Below are positions 1 through 8,461 of a stretch of 64,000 nucleotides of DNA, piece by piece. The first letter of the stretch is position 1. Every line of letters starts with the position of its first letter. The notes under the pieces are model-generated. The model was not told where the DNA came from. It saw only the letters and a list, made by a program, of their open reading frames with translations, and did not search any database. Source of the stretch: Alcaligenes faecalis (lineage in GTDB: Bacteria > Pseudomonadota > Gammaproteobacteria > Burkholderiales > Burkholderiaceae_B); NCBI RefSeq assembly GCF_002443155.1, contig NZ_CP023667.1, forward strand, positions 620,001 to 684,000, written 5' to 3'. Made by a program: the position numbers and the translations under genes.

Positions 1-1280
1 ACGCCGAGTTTGCCGTTCGCATTTCGAAAGGGCTGAGCGCCTTGCTGCAGGATGCCGCCTTGTGTCGTACTCCGGAGCGTTGGGCCTTGCTCTACCGCGT
101 GTTGTGGCGTTGGCACCATGGCGAGCGCAGTGTGGCGTCTGTGGCTGATGAGGATGGGGCCCGCTTATATGAAATGGCGAAAGCCGTGCGCAAGGAAAAG
201 CACGACATGATGGCGTACGTACGGTTTCGCCATTGCGGGCAGGGCAAGCGGCCCGAGTATTGGGCCTGGTTCGAGCCCGAGCACGAGGTGCTGGAGTGGA
301 TTGCCGACTATTTCTCCAAACGTATGGGGAGCACCTCCTGGTGCATCGCGACGCCACAACGTGTGGCGCTGTGGGATGGTGAAAACTTGCAGCTGCGTGA
401 TGCGCCTGAGAATGTGGATGAATTACGCAGCGGTCCGTCGGACGATCAGGTGGAAGCCTTGTGGTTACGTTATTACCGGAGCATTTTTAATCCTGCACGT
501 CTGAATGAAACGGCCTTGCAGCAGAGCATGCCTGTGCGATTCTGGAAAGGTTTGCCTGAAGCAAGCCTGATTCCCGCCATGGTCAGTGAAGCGCGTAACG
601 GGGCGCGGCGAGTCGGACAGTCTGGTCTTGTTGCCCGGATGCCGGGCAAGTCGGTAGCGGTGACGGCTGATTCTGCCCAGCCCATCCGGGGTGAATTGTC
701 TGTGCTGGAGCGTTGCCGGCGATGTGGTCTATGGGAAAACGCGACGCAGGCCGTGCCGGGAGAAGGCCCGACAACAGCCCGCATGATGTTGCTGGGCGAG
801 CAGCCGGGCGACCACGAGGATTTGGCTGGCCGTGTTTTTGTCGGGCCAGCCGGGCAGGTTCTGGATCAGGCCTTGCAGCGTGCAGGCCTTGACCGCGACC
901 AGCTGTATGTAAGTAACGCCGTCAAACACTTCAAATGGGAAGGGCGTGGCAGGCAGCGTTTGCATGTCATTCCATCCCCGGCTGAAGTGCAGGCATGCGG
1001 ACATTGGTTGCGGGAAGAGCTGGCGCAGCTTGAGCCTGCCGTCATCGTCACTCTGGGAGCGACTGCCCTGACGGCCTTGTTGGGCTCAAAGGCGCGATTG
1101 GCTGATTTCCTGTCCAAACCCTTTTTGTGGGGCCAGACGTGGGTTATTGCGACCTGGCATCCTTCCTATGCCTTGCGTGTGCAGAATGCCGCCCGGCAAG
1201 AGGAAATTGTCAGTGGCATTGCCCAGGCCATGCAAATGGGGTGGCAGCTGGCCAATGCGCCCACGGCTGATGGCGCTTGA
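1..1280 (+). CDS. DUF4130-UdgX fusion, uracil-DNA binding/excision protein (5' end outside window)
   Basis: The reading frame is open from the first bases of the window, so the N-terminus lies upstream. The first in-window start candidate (TTG at 42) is unlikely to be the real one. The N-terminal half matches the DUF4130 'putative DNA metabolism' type, including the segment with FWKGLPEASLIP near 540. The C-terminal half is a family 4-like uracil-DNA glycosylase domain of the UdgX type. It has motif A GEQPGDHED (about 795-821), RQRLH in the UdgX-specific loop with His at 963-965, and HPSY near the C-terminus (about 1159). In mycobacterial UdgX the equivalent loop His forms a covalent bond with the uracil site in DNA. 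The family is often encoded beside a radical SAM protein, which would lie upstream here. The family call is firm; the repair role in this organism is inferred. Confidence 0.85.
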   Translation, partial: AEFAVRISKGLSALLQDAALCRTPERWALLYRVLWRWHHGERSVASVADEDGARLYEMAKAVRKEKHDMMAYVRFRHCGQGKRPEYWAWFEPEHEVLEWIADYFSKRMGSTSWCIATPQRVALWDGENLQLRDAPENVDELRSGPSDDQVEALWLRYYRSIFNPARLNETALQQSMPVRFWKGLPEASLIPAMVSEARNGARRVGQSGLVARMPGKSVAVTADSAQPIRGELSVLERCRRCGLWENATQAVPGEGPTTARMMLLGEQPGDHEDLAGRVFVGPAGQVLDQALQRAGLDRDQLYVSNAVKHFKWEGRGRQRLHVIPSPAEVQACGHWLREELAQLEPAVIVTLGATALTALLGSKARLADFLSKPFLWGQTWVIATWHPSYALRVQNAARQEEIVSGIAQAMQMGWQLANAPTADGA

Positions 1281-1289
1281 AAGCGGACA

Positions 1290-1775
1290 CTAGGGCAGCC
1301 GCCGGATCTCCTGGTCTTGCACCGTGCTCAGCAATTCCTTCACGCTGCCTTGAGTCAACTCAAGTTCAGGGGCCAGGTCTGCCAGCGGAACCAGCACAAA
1401 GGCACGCTCGTGCATGCGGGGATGGGGCACGATCAACCGTTCCGTATTAATCTGCTCTTGCCCGTAAAGCAGCAAGTCTAGATCCAGGGTACGGGGTGCA
1501 TTACGGTACAGGCGCGTGCGGCCGTGCTCTTGTTCGATGTGTTGCAGACGGTCCAGCAAATTCTCGGGAGCCAGAGTGCAGGTGAAGCGGACGACTGTAT
1601 TGACGTAATCCGGACCACTGGAATCGACGGGAGCCGTGCTGTAGAAATGGGCCAGCGTCAGATCCTGGATGCCAGCAGTAGCGGCCAGTTCTGCCGCCGC
1701 TGTTTCCAGAGTTTGTCGTGCTTCGCCCAGATTCGCGCCCATGGCAACAAAAACGGTGTTGCTGCCTGGAATCAC
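1290..1775 (-). CDS. folK: 2-amino-4-hydroxy-6-hydroxymethyldihydropteridine pyrophosphokinase (HPPK)
   Basis: This 161-residue cytosolic enzyme transfers pyrophosphate from ATP to 6-hydroxymethyl-7,8-dihydropterin in folate synthesis. The N-terminus VFVAMGANLGEA is the HPPK substrate-binding start. The diagnostic PRTLDLDLLLYG segment carries the two Mg-binding aspartates and is followed by PHPRMHERAFVLVPLADLAP-type sequence. Length is normal for the family. The start codon overlaps the stop codon of pcnB by 4 bp (ATGA), so it is translated as the second gene of the pcnB-folK pair. That pairing is also seen in enterobacteria. Confidence 0.95.
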   Translation of the reverse strand: MIPGSNTVFVAMGANLGEARQTLETAAAELAATAGIQDLTLAHFYSTAPVDSSGPDYVNTVVRFTCTLAPENLLDRLQHIEQEHGRTRLYRNAPRTLDLDLLLYGQEQINTERLIVPHPRMHERAFVLVPLADLAPELELTQGSVKELLSTVQDQEIRRLP

Positions 1776-3151
1776 GATTCGCTTCCGCCTGCCGCGTTGC
1801 TGCGTTTGGCATTGGAGCGACGGCGACGGGTACGACGCTGGCCGCTGCGCGAGCCAGTGGCGGCGGTGCCAGCGGGTTTACGCACGGCAATCATATTGCT
1901 GCGTTCTTCGTCGCCCGCATCAGCCAGATCCATCCACCACTGTGCCTGCACGCTATCCACCTCTTTGGCTTCGGCGCGTAGTTGTAAAAAGTCCACAGCG
2001 GCACGGAAACGAGGTTGTTCCGTCATGCGCCAGATAGCGCGGTTGGCGATGCGTTCAAAACGGGGCTGCATGAACCAGATTTCACGCATATCCGACTGGA
2101 AGCGCTTTTGAATTGGCATGATGCGGCTTTGTTTTTCCAGGATCAGGTCGGCGGCTTCCAGCAAGGCTTGCTGGGGATGCATGTCCTGAGCGCTGCGTCG
2201 GTCCCACTCCTGCTTGACCAGCTTCCAGAGCAGGCACGCATAGATAAAGCTGGGGCTGACCGACTTGCCCGCGCGAACGCGGGTGTCGGTGCGGGCCAGG
2301 GCCATATCCAGAAATTCCGAGCCACCAGGCAAACGTTGAACTGGCTCCACCATGGGCAAGAGCTTGCTGTGCAGACCCAGAGCCTGCAGGCGCTGGATGC
2401 AGTCCATGGCATGGCCGCAGTTCAGCAACTTGAGTGTTTCGTCAGCCAGACGGGATTCGGGCACGTTCTCGATCAGACGCGACAAGGAACGAATCGGTGC
2501 GTCTGTCGTGGGTTCGATGGTGGCATCCAGTTTGGAGGCAAAGCGCACGGCACGCAGCATGCGCACCGGGTCTTCGCGATAGCGGGTTTCCGCATCACCA
2601 ATAATGCGTACCTGACGGTCTTTCAGATCGGCTACCCCGTTGTGGTAGTCGATAACGGTTTCGGTCAGGGGATCGTAGTACAGCGCATTTAGCGTGAAGT
2701 CGCGGCGTGCGGCATCGTCTTCGATGGTGCCGTACTCGTTGTCGCGCAGGATACGGCCATGTTCGTCGGTTTGCTTGCCGCTATCATCGGCCCGGAAAGT
2801 CGAGGTTTCGATGATTTCCTGGCCAAACACCACGTGAACCAGGCGGAAGCGGCGGCCAATGATGCGGGCACGACGGAACAGGGGGCGGATTTGCTCGGGC
2901 GTGGCGTTGGTCGCCACGTCAAAGTCCTTGGGCTCCAGGCCCACCAGCAAATCGCGCACTGCGCCGCCCACGACATAGGCTTGATAGCCTTCGTGGTTCA
3001 GGACCTCGCACACTTTGATGGCATGACGCGAGACCAGACGTCGGTCTATGCCATGTTCTTCTCGTGTGTAGCGGCGCGGCCCTTTGGGACGCGCGCTTTT
3101 GGCTGGTTTGAGCAGCCGGTCGACAAATGTTTTTATTGTTCGCTTGAGCAT
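1772..3151 (-). CDS. pcnB: poly(A) polymerase I
   Basis: This 459-residue nucleotidyltransferase adds 3' poly(A) tails to RNA and marks transcripts for decay. The class II nucleotidyltransferase core is visible: GGAVRDLL at residues 62-69 and the catalytic DFD at 76-78. RRDFTLNALYYD and the RYREDPVRMLRAVRFASKL signature follow, and separate the family from simple CCA-adding enzymes together with the PcnB-type C-terminus. The tail after residue 435 is strongly basic (RRTRRRRSNAKR), as is usual for PAP I RNA binding. It lies upstream of folK with a 4-bp overlap and 10 bp downstream of the HAD gene, in a likely hda-HAD-pcnB-folK operon. Confidence 0.95.
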   Translation of the reverse strand: MLKRTIKTFVDRLLKPAKSARPKGPRRYTREEHGIDRRLVSRHAIKVCEVLNHEGYQAYVVGGAVRDLLVGLEPKDFDVATNATPEQIRPLFRRARIIGRRFRLVHVVFGQEIIETSTFRADDSGKQTDEHGRILRDNEYGTIEDDAARRDFTLNALYYDPLTETVIDYHNGVADLKDRQVRIIGDAETRYREDPVRMLRAVRFASKLDATIEPTTDAPIRSLSRLIENVPESRLADETLKLLNCGHAMDCIQRLQALGLHSKLLPMVEPVQRLPGGSEFLDMALARTDTRVRAGKSVSPSFIYACLLWKLVKQEWDRRSAQDMHPQQALLEAADLILEKQSRIMPIQKRFQSDMREIWFMQPRFERIANRAIWRMTEQPRFRAAVDFLQLRAEAKEVDSVQAQWWMDLADAGDEERSNMIAVRKPAGTAATGSRSGQRRTRRRRSNAKRSNAAGGSES

Positions 3152-3161
3152 GCGTCTGATT

Positions 3162-3863
3162 TTACGATTTGCTGTCCATCATGTCAGCGAACAAATCGAT
3201 GACGACCCAATTGCGTTCGGTAGCCACGGCACGCAGCTTGTCGCTGGGGTTGGTTGCCACGGGGTCGGTCACCACTTCCATCAGGGGCAGATCGTTGGGC
3301 GAATCGCTGTAAAACCAGCTGCGCTCGAAGTCGGCCAGGGTTTTGCCCATGGTTTGCAGCCATTGCTCCACACGGGTGATCTTGCCAGCCTGGAAGCTAG
3401 GCACACCACTGATCTTGCCGGTGTAGCGGCCGTCTTTCATTTCAGGAGTGGTGGCGATCAGGTGGTCTACGCCCAATGCCGCAGCAATGGGGCGCGTCAC
3501 GAATTCGTTGGTGGCGGTCACGATCGCCACCAGATGGCCCTGGTCCTGATGCTGGGCGAGCAGTTCGCGGGCAGCCGGGCTGATCGAGGGCAGGATCACG
3601 GCCTGCATGAACTCGTCCTGCCAGGCCAGCAATTCTTCCTGGCTGGCGTTGGTGAGCAGGCCCAACATGAATTCGGCCGATTCTTCGGCCGTCAACAATC
3701 CCTGGTTATAGCGTTCCATCAGGTCTTCATTCAGACGGATGGCTTCAGCGGGATCACCGACGCGGCCCGTACGGGCCAGGAAGTCAGCCCACTGGTAATC
3801 GCTATCTAAAGGAAGCAGAGTGTGGTCCAGATCAAACAGGGCAATAAAAGAAGAAGCAGTCAT
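3162..3863 (-). CDS. HAD-superfamily (subclass IB) phosphatase
   Basis: This 233-residue protein is a haloacid dehalogenase-fold hydrolase. Motif I is FDLDHTLL near residue 10, with Asp11 the expected nucleophile and Asp13 the acid/base. The Thr in the VAIVTATNEF stretch is motif II, and SDSPNDLPLM near residue 195 is the Mg-binding motif IV. The alpha-helical cap between motifs I and II is of the C1 type found in SerB-like and HAD-IB hydrolases. The substrate cannot be read from sequence; it may be a phosphomonoester such as phosphoserine or a histidinol-phosphate-like compound. It sits between hda and pcnB with gaps of 3 and 10 bp and is probably co-transcribed with both. Confidence 0.85.
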   Translation of the reverse strand: MTASSFIALFDLDHTLLPLDSDYQWADFLARTGRVGDPAEAIRLNEDLMERYNQGLLTAEESAEFMLGLLTNASQEELLAWQDEFMQAVILPSISPAARELLAQHQDQGHLVAIVTATNEFVTRPIAAALGVDHLIATTPEMKDGRYTGKISGVPSFQAGKITRVEQWLQTMGKTLADFERSWFYSDSPNDLPLMEVVTDPVATNPSDKLRAVATERNWVVIDLFADMMDSKS

Positions 3864-3866
3864 GAC

Positions 3867-4565
3867 TCAACTAGAAGATTGGGTCTGGCTGTTGGCCAGA
3901 AGTTCTTTGAGCAGGGGTAAAGTGATGGGGCGTTTCTTTACCAGTGAATAGTTGTCCAGCGCATCGATCAGTGCGCTCAAGCGGTTCATATCGCGATCGT
4001 AGTGAGTCAGTATCCAGCTGAGCACTTCCGCTTGCAGTTGCAGACCGCGGGCAGCGGCCCGCTGTTGCATGGCTTCGGCCCGGTGGGCGTCCGACAGGTA
4101 TTCCAGTCTGAATACCAGGTCCCAACCCAGGCGTGTGCGCAAGTCCTCGCGCACGGACATGGTTTTGGGAGCCCGGTCGCCGGAGACCAGCAGCGTGAAG
4201 GCGTCTGGCCGGGTGGCCGACTCGCGCCAGCGATTGTACAGTGCAAATACGGCAGCCTGACCGTGCTCGTCAAAACGTTCGATATCGTCGATGGCCAAGA
4301 GGCTGGGAGGGGCTTTGTCATCGGTGGCGATGTCAAAGATGGGCTGGGAGGGAGTATCTGAACTAAAATAGCGGCTGTCGTCTTGACTGGCCATCGCCCG
4401 CAGCAGATGTGTTCGACCTGCGCCGGGCGGTCCCCACAGGTAAACCGCGCGTCCTGGACTGCACTGACGCAGAGCCTGCAACGCAGCCTGATTCGCTCCG
4501 GCAACAAAGTTGTCCAAAGAGGCAGGCGGTGCTGGAGATATATCCAGAATCAGTTGCTCGGTCAT
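3867..4565 (-). CDS. hda: DnaA-homologue regulatory inactivator protein Hda
   Basis: This 232-residue AAA+ protein resembles DnaA domain III. In E. coli Hda bound to the beta clamp stimulates hydrolysis of DnaA-ATP and prevents re-initiation. The start chosen is the ATG at 4563-4565, giving MTEQLILDI. Such a short N-terminus with a QL-type clamp-binding segment is characteristic of Hda, and a longer open frame upstream would run into the purM promoter and gene. The P-loop is [10 protein letters not shown], with Arg in place of Lys, as in E. coli Hda. Sensor and arginine-finger regions follow ([13 protein letters not shown]). It is divergent from purM with 54 bp between start codons. Confidence 0.92.
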   Translation of the reverse strand: MTEQLILDISPAPPASLDNFVAGANQAALQALRQCSPGRAVYLWGPPGAGRTHLLRAMASQDDSRYFSSDTPSQPIFDIATDDKAPPSLLAIDDIERFDEHGQAAVFALYNRWRESATRPDAFTLLVSGDRAPKTMSVREDLRTRLGWDLVFRLEYLSDAHRAEAMQQRAAARGLQLQAEVLSWILTHYDRDMNRLSALIDALDNYSLVKKRPITLPLLKELLANSQTQSSS

Positions 4566-4571
4566 GTGTCG

Positions 4572-4577
4572 TACAAT
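4572..4577 (+). promoter_or_regulatory. candidate -10 box for purM
   Basis: The hexamer TACAAT lies in the 54-bp hda/purM divergent gap, 43 bp before the purM ATG. No clear -35 was found, since it would fall inside the hda start region. This is a weak promoter prediction based on match and position only. Confidence 0.3.
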
Positions 4578-4619
4578 TTCGTCCAACTCGCAATTTTCAC
4601 ATATCCCACGGCTTTTCCC

Positions 4620-5669
4620 ATGAAAAACACTACTTCTGTTTCCTTGACCTACCGCGATGCAGGCGTGGATATCGACGCGGGCGATGCCCTGGTCGATCGT
4701 ATTAAACCACTGGCTGCCAAAACCATGCGTGCAGGCGTCATGGCTGGAATCGGAGGCTTTGGCGCTTTGTTTGAAGTGCCTACCCACCTTAAAGAGCCCG
4801 TTCTGGTGTCCGGCACCGACGGTGTTGGTACCAAACTACGCCTGGCATTTGATTGGCAGCGCCACGACACTGTGGGTATAGACCTGGTGGCCATGAGTGT
4901 CAACGACATTCTAGTCCAGGGCGCAGAACCCTTGTACTTTCTGGATTACTTTGCCTGCGGCAAGCTGTCGGTCGACACGGCTGCTCAAGTAGTTGGCGGC
5001 ATTGCCAAGGGTTGTGAACTGTCCGCTTGTGCCCTGATCGGTGGCGAAACGGCAGAGATGCCCGGCATGTACCCCGAAGGCGAGTACGACCTGGCCGGTT
5101 TTGCAGTAGGAGCGGTAGAAAAATCGCGCATTATCGACGGCAAATCCATTGTTCCCGGTGACGTGGTTCTGGGTCTGGCTTCCAGCGGTGCCCACTCCAA
5201 TGGCTACTCCCTGATTCGCAAGATTCTCAAGCACGCCAACGCCAAGCCTACCGACGAGCTGGATGGCCGTCCTTTGGCTGACGTGGTCATGGAACCCACC
5301 CGCATTTACGTGAAATCCGTGCTGGCTGCCTTGGCTGCCCACGGTGCGGACATCAAGGGCCTGGCTCACATCACGGGCGGCGGCTTGCTGGAAAACGTGC
5401 CCCGCATCCTGCAAAAGCACCTGACTGCCCGCCTGAAGCGTGACTCCTGGACCATGCCTGCCTTGTTCCAGTGGTTGCAAAGCAACGGTAACGTGGCCGA
5501 CGAAGAAATGTACCGCGTGTTCAACTGCGGTATCGGCATGATCATCATCGTTCCTGCAGACAAGGCAGACGCCATCAGTGCAACCTTGTCCGAGCAAGGC
5601 GAAACCGTCTACCAACTGGGCGAAATCCTTGAGCGTCAGGAAGGTCAGGCACAGACTGAAGTGGTCTGA
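4620..5669 (+). CDS. purM: phosphoribosylformylglycinamidine cyclo-ligase (AIR synthetase)
   Basis: PurM converts FGAM and ATP to 5-aminoimidazole ribonucleotide, the fifth step of de novo purine synthesis. The protein is 349 residues, close to the usual 345. [22 protein letters not shown] is the PurM N-terminal signature. The ATP-binding glycine-rich region [10 protein letters not shown] and the motif [10 protein letters not shown] follow, then [13 protein letters not shown] and [14 protein letters not shown]. The start at 4620 matches the family N-terminus; the frame is open further upstream, but that part overlaps hda. A strong terminator follows, so purM appears to be monocistronic. Confidence 0.97.
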   Translation: MKNTTSVSLTYRDAGVDIDAGDALVDRIKPLAAKTMRAGVMAGIGGFGALFEVPTHLKEPVLVSGTDGVGTKLRLAFDWQRHDTVGIDLVAMSVNDILVQGAEPLYFLDYFACGKLSVDTAAQVVGGIAKGCELSACALIGGETAEMPGMYPEGEYDLAGFAVGAVEKSRIIDGKSIVPGDVVLGLASSGAHSNGYSLIRKILKHANAKPTDELDGRPLADVVMEPTRIYVKSVLAALAAHGADIKGLAHITGGGLLENVPRILQKHLTARLKRDSWTMPALFQWLQSNGNVADEEMYRVFNCGIGMIIIVPADKADAISATLSEQGETVYQLGEILERQEGQAQTEVV

Positions 5670-5694
5670 AACCCCCGGATCTTTCCGTGAATAG

Positions 5695-5725
5695 AAAAGC
5701 CAGCTCCTTGAGCTGGCTTTTTTTA
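5695..5725 (+). terminator. Rho-independent terminator after purM
   Basis: A 9-bp stem AGCCAGCTC / GAGCTGGCT with a CTT loop is followed by seven T residues, 26 bp after the purM stop. Confidence 0.9.
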
Positions 5726-5954
5726 TTCCCGCACCCCATCCGGAAGTCCTCTGTATTAGCGCTTCGAATCTGGTGTATTTGATTTTCAAATAAGGTTTAT
5801 ATGAAATTAATTATGCCGTTTTTCGAGCTAATCCGAATTTAAGTATTACTCGTACATTCCATAATGTTCCCCGCTCAACAAGACTCCTACAGTAGCGGCA
5901 AGCGTGTAGAAATATCAGCTGAAATGTTAGAAGCAATTTCTAAGGGGGAAGAAA

Positions 5955-7415
5955 ATGGAGCATAGCGATTTATCCTTGAAAGACCCGCATCCGTCCTTGC
6001 ATAACGAGGATCTGGCGCCTTTGCCACGACAAAAACGTTTGTGGGGCTGGTTCGAGATTTTCAACGTCTGGTCCAACGATATTCAAAGTCTGTTTGGCTA
6101 TACCTTGGCCGCCACCTTGTTTATTTCTTATGGTCTGAATGGCTGGGCCGTGTTTGCTGGCATCTTGCTGGCCGGTTTCATTGTGATGGGCCTGGTGAAC
6201 CTGAGCGGTAAACCCAGCGTGCTGTATGGCGTTCCTTATCCCGTGATTGCCCGTATCAGCATGGGGGTGAGGGGGGCCAAGTTTCCGGCCCTGGTGCGCG
6301 GGATTGTGGCTATCTTCTGGTACGGCGTGCAAACCTACTTTGCCTCTACCGCTCTGGCCTTGTTGTTCAATGCCTTGCTTGGCCACCCCGGCGGTGCCTT
6401 GTTTTTGGGGCTGGATTGGGTGGGCTGGCTGTCTTATATCGTGGTCTGCATCTTGCAGCTGGGCATTTTCCTTATGGGCATGAAGTGGATTACGCGTTTC
6501 CTGAACTGGGCGGGGCCTTTGGTGTACCTGGTGATGTTCGCCTTGCTGGCCGTGATCTGGTACAAGGCGGGCAGCGGCCTGCTCGATAAAGTGGGCGAGA
6601 TTTTTGCCGGCAAGGGCACTTACGAGGGCGGCCCCTTGATGGCTTTTGGTGCGGTTGTAGGCACCATGGTGGCGTACTTTGCGGCTGTCGTGATCAATTA
6701 CGGTGACTTCTCGCGCTTTGTGAAAGACGAGCGCAGCATGCGCATCGGCAACTTCATGGGCTTGCCCGTCAGCCTAGCCGTGTTCTCTTTCCTGGCCTTG
6801 TTCATTACCGCTGGCACAGCCGTGCTGTTTGGTGAAACCCTGACCAACCCCACTGATATTGTGGATCGCGTCGATAGCCTGGCTTTGACGGTGATCGCCG
6901 CTTTGACCTTCTTTGCCGCAACCGTGGGGATCAACCTGGTGGCGAACTTCATTCCGCCTGCCTTCGATCTGGCTAACCTCAAGCCCGAGCTGATCTCCGC
7001 CAAGATGGGCGGCATTCTGACTGCCGTGATTGCGTTCTTTATCGGTGCCTTGTGGCTGCCCTTGATCAGTGCCATCGGGATTACCGGTTTCGTGGACACC
7101 TTGGGCGCCTTGCTGGCTCCCTTGTACGGCATCATGATTGTGGACTTTTACTTGATCCGCAGGCAGCGTGTGGTGGTGTCGGATCTGTTCTCCCTGAAAG
7201 AAAGTGGTACTTACTACTTCCAGAATGGCTGGAACAAGCGCGCCATGACCGCCTTTTTCTTGGCTGCCGTGTTCTCGGTGGCGACGGTGTGGGTGCCTGC
7301 CTTGGCGAATATGGCCGGTTACGGCTGGCTGATTGGCGCCTTGCTGGGTGGTGTGTTCCAATACGTGGCCATGCGCACTCAAGTCTTGCCCAAGCTGAAC
7401 GGGGCTTCGGTGTAA
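5955..7415 (+). CDS. NCS1 family nucleobase/hydantoin-type permease
   Basis: This 486-residue inner-membrane transporter has about 12 predicted hydrophobic segments. Its N-terminus, NEDLAPLPRQKRLWGWFE followed by NVWSNDIQSLFGY, is typical of nucleobase:cation symporter-1 proteins (CodB, Mhp1, PucI). The conserved motif around GVPYPVIARISMGVRGA (about residues 95-110) belongs to the same family. The substrate (cytosine, uracil, allantoin, hydantoin or a related ring) cannot be assigned; no catabolic enzyme lies next to it. The start is supported by an AAGGGGGAAG ribosome-binding site. The 230-bp upstream gap is AT-rich compared with the neighbours. The gene sits between purM and miaA and may be an insertion into an older gene order. 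Confidence 0.88.
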   Translation: MEHSDLSLKDPHPSLHNEDLAPLPRQKRLWGWFEIFNVWSNDIQSLFGYTLAATLFISYGLNGWAVFAGILLAGFIVMGLVNLSGKPSVLYGVPYPVIARISMGVRGAKFPALVRGIVAIFWYGVQTYFASTALALLFNALLGHPGGALFLGLDWVGWLSYIVVCILQLGIFLMGMKWITRFLNWAGPLVYLVMFALLAVIWYKAGSGLLDKVGEIFAGKGTYEGGPLMAFGAVVGTMVAYFAAVVINYGDFSRFVKDERSMRIGNFMGLPVSLAVFSFLALFITAGTAVLFGETLTNPTDIVDRVDSLALTVIAALTFFAATVGINLVANFIPPAFDLANLKPELISAKMGGILTAVIAFFIGALWLPLISAIGITGFVDTLGALLAPLYGIMIVDFYLIRRQRVVVSDLFSLKESGTYYFQNGWNKRAMTAFFLAAVFSVATVWVPALANMAGYGWLIGALLGGVFQYVAMRTQVLPKLNGASV

Positions 7416-7447
7416 AAACCGTATTTCGGGTAAAAAACGATCTTTTT

Positions 7448-7494
7448 GAACCGCCTCTGGCCGTTGGATACCATCCAGCTGCCGGGGGCGGTTC
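7448..7494. terminator. possible hairpin between convergent NCS1 permease gene and miaA
   Basis: Perfect 8-bp arms GAACCGCC and GGCGGTTC are separated by 31 nt. The T-tracts are imperfect on both sides, so this is at best a weak bidirectional terminator. Confidence 0.35.
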
Positions 7495-7522
7495 GCAAAA
7501 AAGCGAGATGCTTAGCTGAGTA

Positions 7523-8461
7523 TCAGGCTGGCCAGATCTGGCGTGCCGCTTGCACGATCTGCTCGGCGGCTTGCGGGTTCTGGCAGTTGAATTGCTGACG
7601 CTCGGGTTCGGATCGCAGCCAGGTCAATTGGCGTTTGGCCAGTTGGCGAGTCGCGGCAATAGCCTGTTCAATGGCCAGGTCCAGGCTGACTTCGCCGTCC
7701 AGATACGACCATAGTTGCCGATAGCCCACACAACGAATAGAGGGCAGGCCGGGATGCAAGTCAGGGCGCTGGTAAAGCTTTTCCACTTCCTGCAGCAGTC
7801 CTTGTTCGATCATGTCGTGATAGCGAACCGCGATACGTTTATGCAGCCAGGATCGGTCTTCCGGTTCCAGGCTCATGGTGACGTACTGATGGCTGCCTTC
7901 TTGCGGCTGGGCCTTGTCCTTTAGCCAGTCGCTCATGGTCTTGCCGCTGATATGGAAAATCTCCAGGGCACGTTGAATACGCTGGCTATCGCGGGGGGCC
8001 AGCCGGGCAGCTGTTACCGGGTCGATACGGGTCAGCTCTTCGTGCATGCCGGGCCAGCCGATTTCCTGGGCGCGCTCATCCAGTTGCTGGCGAATGGCGG
8101 GGTCGGCCTGCGGCAAGTCGTTCAGGCCTTCACGCAGAGCTTTGTAATACAGCATGGTGCCGCCACACAGCACGGGGTAATGCCCGCGTGCCCGGATTTC
8201 CTGAATCAGGCGGGTTGCGTCAGTGGCAAATTCCGCGGCTGAATAGCTTTCAGCCGGGTCGCGAATATCCAGTAAGTGATGGAGAATGGCCGCTTGTTCT
8301 TCCGCGCTGGGCTTGGCCGTGCCAATGTCCATGTCGCGGTAAATCGTGGCCGAGTCCATCACAATCACTTCAATCGGCCAGTGTTGGGCCAGGATATGCG
8401 TGCTTGCGCTTTTGCCGCTGGCCGTTGGGCCAGCCAGACACAGAATGGGTAAATCGTTCAT
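7523..8461 (-). CDS. miaA: tRNA dimethylallyltransferase
   Basis: MiaA attaches a dimethylallyl group to A37 of tRNAs reading codons that begin with U. The 312-residue protein starts at the ATG at 8459-8461, which overlaps the mutL stop codon (ATGA). A longer open frame continues into mutL and was not used. The P-loop is GPTASGKS at residues 11-18. The motif [16 protein letters not shown] follows; it normally reads [18 protein letters not shown] and the [10 protein letters not shown] segment are also present. The order mutL-miaA is the same as in E. coli. Co-transcription from the mutL promoter is expected. Confidence 0.96.
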   Translation of the reverse strand: MNDLPILCLAGPTASGKSASTHILAQHWPIEVIVMDSATIYRDMDIGTAKPSAEEQAAILHHLLDIRDPAESYSAAEFATDATRLIQEIRARGHYPVLCGGTMLYYKALREGLNDLPQADPAIRQQLDERAQEIGWPGMHEELTRIDPVTAARLAPRDSQRIQRALEIFHISGKTMSDWLKDKAQPQEGSHQYVTMSLEPEDRSWLHKRIAVRYHDMIEQGLLQEVEKLYQRPDLHPGLPSIRCVGYRQLWSYLDGEVSLDLAIEQAIAATRQLAKRQLTWLRSEPERQQFNCQNPQAAEQIVQAARQIWPA

